64,000 bases of DNA from Sedimenticola thiotaurini (GTDB lineage Bacteria; Pseudomonadota; Gammaproteobacteria; Chromatiales; Chromatiaceae). Position 1 is the first letter of the stretch. Every line of letters starts with the position of its first letter. The stretch spans positions 62,001 through 126,000 of the forward strand of contig VMRY01000003.1 in assembly GCA_007713595.1 (NCBI GenBank). The letters run 5' to 3'. The position numbers were made by a program, and so were the translations under genes. Positions 54,201 through 63,820 of the stretch are shown piece after piece. The notes under the pieces are model-generated. The model made no database searches and was not told the origin of the DNA. It saw only the letters and a program-made list of their open reading frames with translations.

Positions 54201-54443
54201 GGCTTGCCACTGGAAAAGGCCGTGGTTCTATCGGCTGTCGTTCGCTCAAAACCGATTGTTCTGACCGCCCTGGCAGCCATGGCGGGGGCCTTCTTCATTC
54301 TTGACGACCCAATCTTCAGCGGACTGGCTGTCGCCTTGATCTTCGGTCTGCTGGTCTCCACCTTGCTGACACTGGTGGTGATCCCGGTGGTCTATTTTGC
54401 CGCCATGCAAAACCGGATTGAGCAGATCAAGGCCACCGTATAA
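51222..54443 (+). CDS. RND-family efflux pump (second system)
   Basis: This is a 1073-residue RND transporter. The proton-relay aspartates are in GILVDDAIVVVENIHRHL near residue 425. The first helix (LALVGLLLGLFAILVTPREE) and two-fold layout are as in AcrB-type pumps. The conserved region LAGIIVRNSILLVDFINQQ in the second half has no lysine. The N-terminal PQINVTFANVFIPFPGATA links it to the heavy-metal/uncharacterised RND subgroup, so substrate is not assigned. Its ATG overlaps the adaptor stop (ATGAGTAA). Confidence 0.9.
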   Translation: MSKLGLSGSIAARFLTTEITPLLALVGLLLGLFAILVTPREEEPQINVTFANVFIPFPGATATEIENLVATPAEQVLSEIEDIKHIYSTSQPGMAILTLQYRVGVERTDAIVRLYNKIFSNQDWLPNNLGVGQPIIKPKGIDDVPIVTLTLRSDNPATGAYELGQVAHAIEAELKRVPGTRDIYTIGVPTRVVSVHLNPQALAGYGIDLNQLRRALQSGNSVMDNMAITRDNHEVLVQAGSFLTNSEEIGDLVVASHQGHLVYLRDVAEISHGPEQPDQYVWLGAGPGAAEKQLNLSSTTPAVTIAIAKKPGTNAVEIASAVIQRFDQLKGTFIPSDVKATVTRNYGETADTKAKQLISKLIFATASVILLVLFALGWREALIVGAAVVVTLAITLFASWAWGFTLNRVSLFALIFSIGILVDDAIVVVENIHRHLVIGSRTLLEAIPAAVDEVGGPTILATFTVIAALLPMAFVTGLMGPYMSPIPINASLGMLISLAVAFIFTPWLTYKALGKVSHNLSAHDANQPNDTWISRLFNRIMPPFLLGSRGRGMRWLLLLSVLVLIAGSFALVANQSVVLKMLPFDNKSEFQVVLDMPEGTSLEQTTRVLDSMGRYLGGIPEVTDYQVYAGTAAPISFNGLVRQYYLRKGANLGDIQVNLLDKKLRERKSHEVALSVRTPLQEIANKFGGNAKIVELPPGPPVQAPLVGEVYGIDYTGQIGQAKALRKLFESTPDIVDVDDSVEYPSEKILLQVDRAKAARLGISQAEITRTLSMLLAGEDVSFLHGENLKYAVPIRVEYTPADKTDITQLLTLRIASESGKQVPLSEIVTAIPNQRAHAIYHKDLLPVVYVTGDMAGETDSPLYGLFAISDQLKQQDGLEQWFLSQPVNPYKYSLKWDGEWQVTYETFRDMGIAYTVGLLLIYLLVVAQFRSYLVPLVIMAPIPLTLIGILPGHALLDRQFTATSMIGMIALAGIIVRNSILLVDFINQQVREGLPLEKAVVLSAVVRSKPIVLTALAAMAGAFFILDDPIFSGLAVALIFGLLVSTLLTLVVIPVVYFAAMQNRIEQIKATV

Positions 54444-54449
54444 TGCGGA

Positions 54450-55649
54450 TCAGCCGGCCAATCGGTCAAAGATCCTGAAACCCGCCAGATAGGTACCGGC
54501 AGCCGAACCCAGGGTACTGAACAGGAACACCAGCAGGGTGCGGGAGACCCGGTTACGCCACCAACCGCTTATCTTGATGGTGTCATGTTTTAGCCGGCTA
54601 AAATCCCCCACCTCGGGTTTGCGCAGGTAGATCTCCACTGCCGCAGTCACCATACCGGCCCCGATGGTGGGATTGAGCGAGGTGATGGGGGCCGCCACAA
54701 ATGCCGTCAGCACGGTCAGTGGGTGAGCGGCCGCTATCAGCGCCCCCAGTGCAGAGAGGACGCCGTTGATCAGCACCCAATCCATGACCAGCGTCCAACC
54801 CAATTCGGGACTGCGCATAAAGCCAATGGCAAATCCGGTCATGATCAGCGCCACAATCAACCAGGGGATCAGCTTGGGCCAGCGGCTGGGCTCAGGCAGA
54901 TGATCCAGCTTCTCAATCACCCGTTCAGGCCGGGGCATCCCCTCTGACAGGTATTGGTGTATCCCTTTGAGATGGCCGGCACCCACCACAGCCAGTATTT
55001 TTTCTGGGGCCTGCTCTTTTGCCTCCTGCATCAATCTGGCGGCCATGTAACGGTCACGCTCATCAATCAAGGGGAGAAACAGATCCTGCCGGTCTTCGGC
55101 AAATTCGGCGAAGGTATGCTCCAGCATATCTCCCTCTTTCAACCCCTCGATATCCGCCTCACTCACCTCTTCCTTGGAAAACAGACTACCGAGCAGTCCG
55201 GCAAACAGGCCAAATCGCTTCCACCAGGGGACGTTGTGCAGCACGCGTCGTAGTGTTATGCCTATCTCCCGGTCTATCAACAACACCGGCTTGTGATGCC
55301 CCTGAGCATGACGAATGGCGGCTAATTGCTCTGCACCCGGCTCGATACCGAACTGTTCCGCCAAGCGCTGCTGATAGGCCCCCAATGCGAGGTTAGCAGC
55401 GACCATACTGGCCTTTCCTTCACGCAGCACCTTAAACAGATCCATGCGGGAGAGTGCATCTGGATCCAATATCGCCTGATAGCGACTGGGACAAAGCTCA
55501 ACCGCAACAGCATCATAGTCACCGCTATCCAATAGCTCCCTGACCTTTTCGGCACTGGCACGGGAAACGTGCGCCGTCCCAAGCAAAGTCACCTTGCTGT
55601 CACCGACCTGAACCTCTTTTATCGGCTCCTGTTCTACATGCTCTGTCAT
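54450..55649 (-). CDS. TraB/PrgY-family membrane protein
   Basis: This is a 399-residue TraB-domain protein. The N-terminal soluble domain carries VTLLGTAHVS and VAVELCPSRYQAI and a later VVGAGHLKGIHQYL; these GxxH motifs are thought to form a metal-dependent active site. Four to five membrane helices occupy about 260-399. Homologues such as PrgY limit peptide pheromone activity in enterococci, but chromosomal proteobacterial members are uncharacterised. It is convergent with the RND pump, six bases from its stop. Confidence 0.85.
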   Translation of the reverse strand: MTEHVEQEPIKEVQVGDSKVTLLGTAHVSRASAEKVRELLDSGDYDAVAVELCPSRYQAILDPDALSRMDLFKVLREGKASMVAANLALGAYQQRLAEQFGIEPGAEQLAAIRHAQGHHKPVLLIDREIGITLRRVLHNVPWWKRFGLFAGLLGSLFSKEEVSEADIEGLKEGDMLEHTFAEFAEDRQDLFLPLIDERDRYMAARLMQEAKEQAPEKILAVVGAGHLKGIHQYLSEGMPRPERVIEKLDHLPEPSRWPKLIPWLIVALIMTGFAIGFMRSPELGWTLVMDWVLINGVLSALGALIAAAHPLTVLTAFVAAPITSLNPTIGAGMVTAAVEIYLRKPEVGDFSRLKHDTIKISGWWRNRVSRTLLVFLFSTLGSAAGTYLAGFRIFDRLAG

Positions 55650-55828
55650 TAATTAAAGCTCCTTAACAAGCGGCGCATCATAACCCCTCTCCTGCAATTT
55701 GTCTTTTCTGCTCCTTGGACTATCTGTACCAACAGCGCCTTTGGGAACCATTTGGCAGGCTGAACAGCGCCACATACAATTTTCAAATGATCCGGGTTAA
55801 ACTGCCGGGAACTAATGAGGAGTAGACG

Positions 55829-56245
55829 ATGAACGGAACCATCCTGAGAATTGTGGGATTGCTTTTAGTGGCTACCCTGCTGAGCGGATGCAAGACCTTA
55901 AACCTGATGCAGGATAAGAAGGAGGAGTCACTGCAGGAGACTCTGAAAAACTATCGCTCTGCGATACGCTGGGGCTATCCCGGGCAGGCCTACAATTATC
56001 TGCGCAAGGATCTTGCAGAAAAGACCTCCATACCAACCAATCTGAATAATATCAGCATCACGGATTACAAGGTGATCCAGCTGCCCGATCTGGTTTCTGA
56101 GACACAAGCCAGCCAGACTGCCGTTATCAGCTATATCTTTGATGATCGCCAGGTTGAAAAGAGCATCACCGACCGCCAGCTCTGGGAATTTGATAAGGAG
56201 TCGCACACCTGGACCCGCATTAATCCTATACCAGAGTATAAATAG
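55829..56245 (+). CDS. Uncharacterised lipoprotein
   Basis: This is a 138-residue protein with a lipoprotein signal peptide ending in the lipobox LLSGC (cysteine 21). It is followed by a mixed alpha/beta domain (YRSAIRWGYPGQAYNYLR, SYIFDDRQVEKSITDRQLWE). It is predicted to be anchored in a membrane facing the periplasm. The stop overlaps the next start (TAGTG, 56243-56247) by one base, so it is coupled to the AI-2E family transporter. Function is not known. Confidence 0.85.
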   Translation: MNGTILRIVGLLLVATLLSGCKTLNLMQDKKEESLQETLKNYRSAIRWGYPGQAYNYLRKDLAEKTSIPTNLNNISITDYKVIQLPDLVSETQASQTAVISYIFDDRQVEKSITDRQLWEFDKESHTWTRINPIPEYK

Positions 56246-57348
56246 TGGGTGAGCTGAACCGCGCCAATGGTGGTCGCATACTGCTGACTACAGCCGCCTT
56301 CGTCATTGTCGTCGCCGGCATGCGGGAGGCGCAGAGTGTACTGGTGCCCTTTCTACTCTCCGGTTTCATCGCCATTATTGCCGCCCCCGCACTGTTTTTC
56401 CTGCGCTCCTATAAAGTGCCCTCCATCATCGCCATCATCCTGGTCATTCTGGCTATCGCCTTAACCGGCCTACTGCTGGGTGTTCTGGTGGGCAATGCGG
56501 TGGATGATTTCTCTGCACAACTGCCCACTTATCAGGCAAAACTCAAGACCCTGACAGGGGAAGGTCTGGCCTGGCTGAACGGCATGGGGGTACCGGTACC
56601 TGAGGAGATATTCTCCAAACTGCTGGACCCAGCCAAGGCGATGTCCATGGCGGCCCAGGGACTGAGTAGCCTGGGCGGGCTCTTGACCAATACTTTTCTG
56701 ATTCTCCTGACAGTGGTATTCATCCTGCTGGAGGCCTCCAGTTTTCCGGCAAAACTGAATCGCATACTGGAAAACCCGGAACAATCCTTTATCCACTTCG
56801 ATCAGTTCATCGATAACATCAAACGCTACATGGCGATCAAGACCATCACAAGCATGCTGACCGGGGTCATTATATATGCCTGGTTACTGGTAGTTGGCGT
56901 GGATTACCCCGTTCTCTGGGGCGTGCTTGCTTTCTTCCTGAACTATGTGCCCAATATCGGCTCTATCATTGCCGCCATACCGGCCCTGTTGCTGGCGCTG
57001 ATCCAACTCGGTCCTGGTGGAGCCGCCTGGGCAGGCCTCGGTTTCATCCTGGCAAACAACCTGATCGGCAATGTAATCGAGCCCCGCTTCATGGGCAAAG
57101 GCCTGGGGCTCTCCAGCCTGGTGGTGTTTCTCTCCCTGGTTTTCTGGGGCTGGGTACTGGGTACCGTTGGCATGTTCCTATCAGTACCCTTGACCATGAC
57201 CATCAAAATTGCCCTGGACAGTAATGACGATACCCGCTGGCTGGCCATCCTGCTCGGCCCTGAGATAGATGACGAGCCTGCCTCCACCGGGAGCGGCGGC
57301 CTGCTGAAAGGTTGGCGCTTACCCCATAAACCAAACCCTGACGAGTAG
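56245..57348 (+). CDS. AI-2E family transporter (UPF0118)
   Basis: This is a 367-residue membrane protein of the AI-2E family with about seven to eight helices. A central loop has PTYQAKLKTLTGEGLAWL, and signature parts are FFLNYVPNIGSIIAAIPALL and NNLIGNVIEPRFMGKGLGLS. Members exchange small molecules, or sodium and protons in some cases; AI-2 transport has been shown for only few. GTG 56245 is the start. It lies between the lipoprotein and a helical protein gene in one transcript. Confidence 0.88.
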   Translation: MGELNRANGGRILLTTAAFVIVVAGMREAQSVLVPFLLSGFIAIIAAPALFFLRSYKVPSIIAIILVILAIALTGLLLGVLVGNAVDDFSAQLPTYQAKLKTLTGEGLAWLNGMGVPVPEEIFSKLLDPAKAMSMAAQGLSSLGGLLTNTFLILLTVVFILLEASSFPAKLNRILENPEQSFIHFDQFIDNIKRYMAIKTITSMLTGVIIYAWLLVVGVDYPVLWGVLAFFLNYVPNIGSIIAAIPALLLALIQLGPGGAAWAGLGFILANNLIGNVIEPRFMGKGLGLSSLVVFLSLVFWGWVLGTVGMFLSVPLTMTIKIALDSNDDTRWLAILLGPEIDDEPASTGSGGLLKGWRLPHKPNPDE

Positions 57349-57353
57349 TATAT

Positions 57354-58013
57354 ATGTCACTGAGATACAGCCAAACCCCTGGAAAACATGAGCGTCACCT
57401 GATCCGCAAACAGGACAATCCGCTGTTCCCCGAAACCGAGCGCACCCTGAAGGAGTCTATGCTGGAAGAGGCGCAGCGACTGGATCACGAGGAGCTTGTC
57501 AGCTTTATAACCGAGTTCCGGGCACTGGTACATGAGGCGGTTAAGCTCCCCAGCAACGCCGAGAGCGACAAGATCCTCTCCATCAAGGAACGATTGGATC
57601 AGTCCTATGAGCAGGCCGCACGGATGGTGGATGATCAGCAGGAGACCAAACAGGCCATAGAAAAGCTGGTGGCTGTGATCATGCAGGCGGTAAAAAAAGG
57701 TGCCGGTAGTGACAAGGTCGCCCTGCAGGAGTTGGCACAGGAAGCGGAGGCGCGAACCACTCACTATGCCCTGCTGGAGTATCCGCTGGTAGCTGATCTG
57801 CTGGACCCCAACTCGGTTATATCAGAGATCGATCTGCTGCCGACGCTGCTGTCAGCAACTCCGGATGAGTTGCAGGCGGCCTGTTCGCTGTTTGATGAGG
57901 CACAACTTACCGCTTTACTGGTAAACGGCGAGAAGCTCCTGAAGCAGACGCCTGATGCACCCGAAGCTGCTCACCAGCGATTGCAAGAGATCAGCCGTCA
58001 CAGGGATAACTGA
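57354..58013 (+). CDS. Conserved helical protein of unknown function
   Basis: This is a 219-residue soluble protein predicted to be almost all helix (LDHEELVSFITEFRALVHEA, QAIEKLVAVIMQAVKKGAG). No known catalytic motif or signal peptide is seen. It starts six bases after the AI-2E transporter stop in the same operon. I recognise no family with confidence. Confidence 0.75.
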   Translation: MSLRYSQTPGKHERHLIRKQDNPLFPETERTLKESMLEEAQRLDHEELVSFITEFRALVHEAVKLPSNAESDKILSIKERLDQSYEQAARMVDDQQETKQAIEKLVAVIMQAVKKGAGSDKVALQELAQEAEARTTHYALLEYPLVADLLDPNSVISEIDLLPTLLSATPDELQAACSLFDEAQLTALLVNGEKLLKQTPDAPEAAHQRLQEISRHRDN

Positions 58014-58143
58014 CCTGGCAAAGGTTGCAATCGATTGCGACGACTCCAGCCTTTGTTTGTTTGCCATAGGGTGGAGACGCGGTCATTCCAAGGTACCCGC
58101 GTGGGCACAAAGAAACGTGCTCACCCCCTATAGAGCTAAAAAC

Positions 58144-61100
58144 TTAAAGCAAAACCCGCTCGATGCCACCTTTCAGTACCCGCTCAACAAAGCTCTTCTG
58201 CCAGTCCTCACCCAACCGGTTCTTAACCAGCTCTTCCACAATGTAAGAGACTTCCAAACCCGTCTCATCCTTGTAGCGATTAAGCCCCTGGGTACAGGCC
58301 GGGCAGGAGGTAAGCATCTTCACATTGCCATTGACCGCACGTTCGCTGCCACTCAGCTCCTTGATGCCTTGCTCCAGCTCTTCCACCTTGCGGTAGCGGA
58401 GTTGGCTGGCAATATCCGGCCTGGCCGTACCCAAGGTACCCGCCTCACCGCAACAACGATCTGACAGCAAGACCTTCTTGTCCATCAACCTGGAGGCCAC
58501 TTCCGTCGGATTGTACTGCTTGATCGGACTATGGCAGGGGTCATGGTAGAGATACTCTGTACCATTGACGCCCTCCAACGAGACACCCTTCTCCATCAGA
58601 TACTCATGGATATCCATCAGCCGACAGCCGGGGAATATCTTCTCGAACTCATACTTCATCAGCTGATCGATACAGGTGCCACAGGAGACGATAACCGTCT
58701 TGATATCCATGTAGTTCAGCGTATTGGCCACCCGATGGAACAGCACCCGGTTACCGGTGGTAATCTCCAGCCCCTTGGCATGCTGACCTGCGGCAGTCTG
58801 GGGGTAGCCGCAACAGAGATAGCCCGGAGGCAACACCACTTCATTGCCCAGATCATAGAGCATGGCGATGGTCGCCAGTCCCACATCACTGAACAGCCGT
58901 TCAGAACCGCAGCCAGGGAAATAGAAGATGGCATCTGACTCATCCGTGACCCGGGTCGGATCACGGAAGATGGGAATCATGCCATCCTCCTCAATACCCA
59001 GCAGGGCACGGGTGGTTTTCTTTGGCAATGCCACACGAATAGGACGCCGTACCAACTCAACCACCAGCGACTTGGGCACCAGCTTGCCGGTAGTACTGGC
59101 TGGTATCTGCTTACCGCGCCCCAACATCCCGGCACGCTTGAACAGTTCATGGCCTAACGCCAGCCCCTTGAATCCCCACTCCAGCATACCCTTGCGCAGC
59201 GTGCGAATGGTTCGCGGATCCGTGGTATTCAGGAACGACATGGCGGCCCAGGTGCCGATATTCCGGCGTTTTTTCCCCTGTTCGGTGAGGATCTTGCGCA
59301 TCCGCACGGTCACATCACCAAAGTCGATATTGACCGGACAGGGATTGAGGCACTTGTGGCAGATAGTGCAGTGATCCGCCACATCATTCATCTCTTCAAA
59401 ATGGCGTAGCGAGATACCGCGGCGGGTCTGCTCTTCGTAAAGGAAGGCCTCAATCATTAATCCGGTGCCGAGGATCTTGTTGCGCGGTGAATAGAGCAGG
59501 TTGGCACGCGGGACATGGGTCATACAGACCGGCTTACACTTGCCACAACGCAGACAGTGCTTCACGTCATCATTCAGCTCACCCAGTTCACTCGCCTCCA
59601 GAATGATCGCCTCCTGCTGCACCAATCGCAGCGAGGGGGTGTAGGCGGTATCCAGATTGGAACCAGGCATCAGCTTGCCCCGGTTAAAGTGACGGCCAGG
59701 ATCAACCTGTTCCTTGTAAGCCACGAAATCCCGCAGCTTATCCTCGTCCATAAACTGGATCTTGGTCAGTCCGATACCGTGCTCACCCGAGATCACTCCA
59801 TCCAGCGACTTGGCCAGCGCCATGATCCGCTCGACCATGCGCTCAGACTCATGCAGCATCTCGTAATTATGCGAATGTACCGGGATATTGGTATGCACAT
59901 TGCCATCACCGGCATGCATGTGCAGGGCGACAAACAGACGCGCATCACGGATCTCCGCATGGATACTGTTGAGACGTGCTTGAACCGCCAGCATATCCTG
60001 CCCATCAAAGATCTCATTCAGTCGGGCCGCCACCTCTTTGCGGTAGTTCTGCAGCAGATCCCGACGCAACATCATGTCCAGCAGGGTGTCACCCGGCAGC
60101 ATTCTGCTCAACTCCTTGTCGCGCAACAGTCCCTGGTGATCTTCCGCGAGTGAATCCAGGTTCTCCAGAATGGTACACCAACGCTGTTCGGCAGTTGCCA
60201 CCACCTCACAGGCAGCATCACGCTTCGCCTCGAGAATGGCCTGACTCTCGGCAGACTCTTCATACTCCTCAGGCAGACGCAGTTCGGGCATGCGACCTTT
60301 CAGATAGCTCAATACCGCTTGCATGATCTGCAGTTTATTACTGATCGACTGCTCGATATTGATCTGCTCAATACCCCGGTTGTACTCGGCCAGACGTTCC
60401 AGGGGGATGACCACATCCTCATTCACCTTGAAGGCGTTGGTGTGGGCAGAGATGGCTGCGGTGCGACTGCGATCAAGCCAGAAACGGCGGCGCGCCTCAG
60501 GACTGACAGCGATAAAACCCTCACCCTCACGGGCATTCACCAGCCTGACCACCTCCGAGGCGGCCTGCGCAACGGCATCTTCATCATCCGAGACCAGGTC
60601 GGTAATCAGTACCATCTTCGGGCGCTCACGACGTGGCGCCTTGGTGCTGTACTTCACCGCCTTGATATAGCGTTCATCCAGATGTTCCAGGCCAACCATC
60701 TGAACCGCTTCGGCCTGACCAATCGTGTCACGGATTTCGATAATCGCTGGCACCGCCTTGGAGAGATCTGAACCAAAGAACTCCATGCAGACGGTCCGTA
60801 CATGGGCCGGCATGCGATGTAGGATAAAGCGTGCCGAGGTGATCAGACCGTCGCACCCCTCCTTCTGAACACCAGGCAACCCAGAGAGGAATTTATCGGT
60901 AACATCCTTACCCAGGCCAGCCTTGCGGAAGCTCGAACCGGCCATCTCCAGGATCTCGGGTTCACCCAGCTGCGTCTTACCATCGGTTTCATAGCGGGTG
61001 ATTCTAAAACTGACTGACGCCTGCTCATGGATCTTGCCCAGATTATGATTCAGCCGCTCCACCTCCAGCCAGCTGGCATCCGGCATCACCATGAGCCAGG

Positions 61101-62049
61101 AGGCAAGGTTATCCAGCGTCGTCCCCCACAGCACGGCCTTCTTGCCGCCCGCATTCATGGCAATATTGCCGCCAATGGTAGAGGCATTCTGTGAGGTTGG
61201 GTCAACCGCAAAGGCCAGCCCCTGCGATGCCGCCAGATCAGAGACCCGCTTGGTAACCACACCGGCACCCACATGCACCGTGGGCACAGGAACTGCCACA
61301 CCGGGCAGAGAGACCAATTCAACCTGTCCCATCTGCTCCAGCTTTTCGGTATTAATCACCGCGCAGTAGGGATCCAACGGTACAGCAGAGCCGGTATAGC
61401 CGGTGCCACCGCCTCGGGGGATTATGGTCAAGCCACACTCGATTGCTGACTTAACAATGGCGGCCACTTCTGATTCATGGTCAGGACAGATCACTACAAA
61501 GGGGACCTCAACACGCCAGTCAGTGGCATCCGTGGCGTGAGAAACCCGGGCCAGACCACCAAAATCGATATTGTCCCGGCGGGTTATTTTTGACAGGGCG
61601 CGGCTCACCTGCCGGCGCAAATCATGATTGCGCTGAAAACAGGCGGAGAATTTCTCTACAGCCTTGCGCGCAGCGGCCAGCAGACTGATCGCATCTTCAT
61701 TGCCGTTGGTACGCGCCTCAAACTGATCCAGGCGATGCTTGAGGGCATCAATCAACGCCCCGCGCCGACCCACATCCATCAATAGATCGTCCTGCAAATA
61801 GGGATTGCGGATCACCACCCACATATCACCCAGCACCTCGTAGAGCATCCGCGCCGATCGACCGGTGCGCCGGCTGCCACGCAGGGTCTCAATCACCTGC
61901 CACATCTCCTCACCAAGGAAGCGAATAACAATTTCCCGATCAGAGAATGAGGTGTAGTTGTAAGGTATCTCGCGGATACGTTGCGGTTCTGTAGCAGCTT
62001 CAGCCATAGGATCAATTAACTCGGCAGAGGGAGTCACTCGTGGTGCCAT
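58144..62049 (-). CDS. Giant FAD/Fe-S dehydrogenase, D-lactate/glycolate type (DUF3683)
   Basis: This is a protein of about 1301 residues fusing several modules. An N-terminal DUF3683-like domain ([18 protein letters not shown]) precedes a PCMH FAD-binding domain ([19 protein letters not shown]). A FAD-oxidase C-terminal domain ([30 protein letters not shown]) follows, then two 4Fe-4S motifs ([16 protein letters not shown] and [13 protein letters not shown]) and two CCG domains ([12 protein letters not shown]...CCGYP and [13 protein letters not shown]...CCGEAG). It should oxidise a 2-hydroxyacid and pass electrons to the quinone pool. ATG 62049 is used; ATG 62004 is possible, while TTG 62118 is unlikely. 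Confidence 0.9.
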   Translation of the reverse strand: MAPRVTPSAELIDPMAEAATEPQRIREIPYNYTSFSDREIVIRFLGEEMWQVIETLRGSRRTGRSARMLYEVLGDMWVVIRNPYLQDDLLMDVGRRGALIDALKHRLDQFEARTNGNEDAISLLAAARKAVEKFSACFQRNHDLRRQVSRALSKITRRDNIDFGGLARVSHATDATDWRVEVPFVVICPDHESEVAAIVKSAIECGLTIIPRGGGTGYTGSAVPLDPYCAVINTEKLEQMGQVELVSLPGVAVPVPTVHVGAGVVTKRVSDLAASQGLAFAVDPTSQNASTIGGNIAMNAGGKKAVLWGTTLDNLASWLMVMPDASWLEVERLNHNLGKIHEQASVSFRITRYETDGKTQLGEPEILEMAGSSFRKAGLGKDVTDKFLSGLPGVQKEGCDGLITSARFILHRMPAHVRTVCMEFFGSDLSKAVPAIIEIRDTIGQAEAVQMVGLEHLDERYIKAVKYSTKAPRRERPKMVLITDLVSDDEDAVAQAASEVVRLVNAREGEGFIAVSPEARRRFWLDRSRTAAISAHTNAFKVNEDVVIPLERLAEYNRGIEQINIEQSISNKLQIMQAVLSYLKGRMPELRLPEEYEESAESQAILEAKRDAACEVVATAEQRWCTILENLDSLAEDHQGLLRDKELSRMLPGDTLLDMMLRRDLLQNYRKEVAARLNEIFDGQDMLAVQARLNSIHAEIRDARLFVALHMHAGDGNVHTNIPVHSHNYEMLHESERMVERIMALAKSLDGVISGEHGIGLTKIQFMDEDKLRDFVAYKEQVDPGRHFNRGKLMPGSNLDTAYTPSLRLVQQEAIILEASELGELNDDVKHCLRCGKCKPVCMTHVPRANLLYSPRNKILGTGLMIEAFLYEEQTRRGISLRHFEEMNDVADHCTICHKCLNPCPVNIDFGDVTVRMRKILTEQGKKRRNIGTWAAMSFLNTTDPRTIRTLRKGMLEWGFKGLALGHELFKRAGMLGRGKQIPASTTGKLVPKSLVVELVRRPIRVALPKKTTRALLGIEEDGMIPIFRDPTRVTDESDAIFYFPGCGSERLFSDVGLATIAMLYDLGNEVVLPPGYLCCGYPQTAAGQHAKGLEITTGNRVLFHRVANTLNYMDIKTVIVSCGTCIDQLMKYEFEKIFPGCRLMDIHEYLMEKGVSLEGVNGTEYLYHDPCHSPIKQYNPTEVASRLMDKKVLLSDRCCGEAGTLGTARPDIASQLRYRKVEELEQGIKELSGSERAVNGNVKMLTSCPACTQGLNRYKDETGLEVSYIVEELVKNRLGEDWQKSFVERVLKGGIERVLL

Positions 62050-62269
62050 CGATTGAAAAACGTCAGTTAAACGGGTGCCGTTCAGGAGAACCGTTGATTT
62101 TAGCTCAAACCGGACCAAAACAGTAGGTCTTATCCACTGACTGCAACAACAAACCCATTGAAATTGAAGGGTTAGTTAACTCTAATAAGCACCTATGCAA
62201 CACCGCTTTGAGCTGTATCATTCACCAGGCCCTAGGCTAAAACCAACCATTGAAACCCCGGAGCTAATC

Positions 62270-63241
62270 ATGTCCCAGGCCAAAGCGGTCTTCCTCGATA
62301 CCAGTACCCTGGATAAAAACGACCTGGATCTTACCGGCCTCCTCAACACACCCTTTGACTGGCAACTCTTCCCAAGCACCTCACCTGAAGAGACCGCCAA
62401 ACGTATAGAGGGTGCCCAGCTGATCGTGAGCAACAAGGTGGTGGTTGATCGTGCCCTGATGCAAAACTGTCCGGATCTGAAACTGATCTGCCTGGCCGCC
62501 ACCGGTACCAATAATGTGGATCTCACGGCTGCCGCGGAACGGGGGGTTGGGGTCACTAACGTAACTGGCTATGGCACTGCTACAGTGGTGCAGCATACCT
62601 TCAGCCTTATTCTGGCCTTGACCACCCGCCTATTAGATTATCAGGCCGCCATCAAACGCGGCGATTGGCAACGCAGCGACACCTTCTGCCTGACCAACTT
62701 TCCGATTCGAGAGATCGCAGGAAAGCACTTGGGCATCGTCGGCTACGGCACACTGGGAAGGGGAGTAGCCAGGGTCGCCGAGGCATTCGACATGACGGTC
62801 ATGCTGGCACAAAGACCGGGTGGAGCCGCTCAACCTGGGCGCATCCCTCTACATGAGTTACTCCCAAAAGTTGACATCCTGTCTTTGCACTGCCCACTTA
62901 CAGCAGAGACCGAGGGACTGATCGGCACCCGTGAATTGGCGCTGATGCGTTCGGATGCCGTGTTGATCAATACTGCCCGTGGCGGGATTGTTGATGAACA
63001 GGCACTGGCAACGGCACTGAAGGCTGGAGAACTGGGGGGTGCAGGGGTGGATGTCCTGACGAAAGAGCCACCGGGAGATGACAACCCGCTTCTGCAACCC
63101 AATATTCCCAATCTCATCGTCACACCGCACAATGCCTGGGCCAGCCGGGAGGCACGTCAGCGACTACTGGATGGTGTCACTAAGAACATACAGAGTTATC
63201 TTGCGGGAGGCGCGGCCAATCGGGTTGAGAAGAGTCGTTAG
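62270..63241 (+). CDS. D-2-hydroxyacid dehydrogenase (HprA/glycerate type)
   Basis: This is a 323-residue NAD(P)-dependent enzyme that probably reduces hydroxypyruvate or glyoxylate. The Rossmann motif is GKHLGIVGYGTLGRGVARVA. Catalytic residues are R in NTARGGIVDEQALA, E in VLTKEPP and H in VTPHNAWAS. ATG 62270 follows GGAG by seven bases; upstream extension lacks homology. It is divergent from the FAD dehydrogenase, which acts on similar hydroxyacids, and both could join in glycolate/glycerate metabolism linked to the glycine pathway. Confidence 0.92.
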   Translation: MSQAKAVFLDTSTLDKNDLDLTGLLNTPFDWQLFPSTSPEETAKRIEGAQLIVSNKVVVDRALMQNCPDLKLICLAATGTNNVDLTAAAERGVGVTNVTGYGTATVVQHTFSLILALTTRLLDYQAAIKRGDWQRSDTFCLTNFPIREIAGKHLGIVGYGTLGRGVARVAEAFDMTVMLAQRPGGAAQPGRIPLHELLPKVDILSLHCPLTAETEGLIGTRELALMRSDAVLINTARGGIVDEQALATALKAGELGGAGVDVLTKEPPGDDNPLLQPNIPNLIVTPHNAWASREARQRLLDGVTKNIQSYLAGGAANRVEKSR

Positions 63242-63244
63242 GAA

Positions 63245-63276
63245 GGAGCGGGCGCTATATGCCCGCTTCTCTTTTT
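63245..63276 (+). terminator. Terminator after the hydroxyacid dehydrogenase
   Basis: GGAGCGGGC (63245-63253) pairs with GCCCGCTTC (63261-63269, with G-U pairs) and is followed by TCTCTTTTT. It begins four bases after the stop codon. Confidence 0.85.
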
Positions 63277-63284
63277 AGAGCACG

Positions 63285-63614
63285 CTAGGGAAAATCAGGC
63301 CCAACCTCTTCGACTGGCAGCATCCGTTCAATGGTACAGGCTATCGAATAGCCACCCTTTCCATCCTCACTGGCAGAACAGCGGATAACCTTCACAATCA
63401 CATGCAGTGGTGGCGTAATATCTTTTACAGGCCGGATCTCAACATTCAAAGTTGCGCCGGCCTCCACCTCGGTTTCGCTACGAAGATGTAAGCCACCCGC
63501 ACTCAGATCTTTCACAACAGCATCTTGTACAGAATCACCGTCGACCACGCGATAACGGGCCGCACAATCGACTGCCATGCGGTAAAAATCTCGCTTCTCT
63601 GAATAGTCCTGCAT
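63285..63614 (-). CDS. PilZ-domain c-di-GMP receptor
   Basis: This is a 109-residue protein that is a single PilZ domain. The second binding motif DLSAGGLHLRSE (DxSxxG) is intact. The N-terminal RxxxR is seen only loosely in KRDFYRMAVDC (R...R spacing shifted), so affinity may differ. It should bind c-di-GMP and act on a partner protein. Together with the HD-GYP enzyme at 10.3-11.4 kb it shows that c-di-GMP signalling operates in this organism. Confidence 0.88.
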   Translation of the reverse strand: MQDYSEKRDFYRMAVDCAARYRVVDGDSVQDAVVKDLSAGGLHLRSETEVEAGATLNVEIRPVKDITPPLHVIVKVIRCSASEDGKGGYSIACTIERMLPVEEVGPDFP

Positions 63615-63802
63615 TCTTCACCCCTGTTGGTTTACATTCAAGGCCGTTGAGCATTCAAGAACCTGGCCCGACGATAAGCAATAGAGAGACTATGCCCTCT
63701 CTCTACATTTATGCCTACCGATCAGCTCACATCCCCAAATGTCATACTGTTTCTCACTTCCCTAATGGGTCGACCAATTTCAGGGATACTGAAGTATTAA
63801 TA

Positions 63803-63820
63803 GCGGTTTTTTTACCGCTT
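63803..63820. other. Small hairpin after the partial gene
   Basis: AGCGGT and ACCGCT surround a T-rich loop just beyond the stop of the partial leftward gene. The U-tract is short in both directions, so termination is uncertain. The bases 63615-63802 otherwise hold no gene. Confidence 0.4.

Noticed and set aside
58021-58130. Mobile-element remnant in the gap after the helical protein
   Set aside because: A 12-bp palindrome GCAATCGATTGC and a weak GTGGGCAC/GTGCTCAC hairpin are present, but no flanking repeat or transposase fragment supports an insertion.
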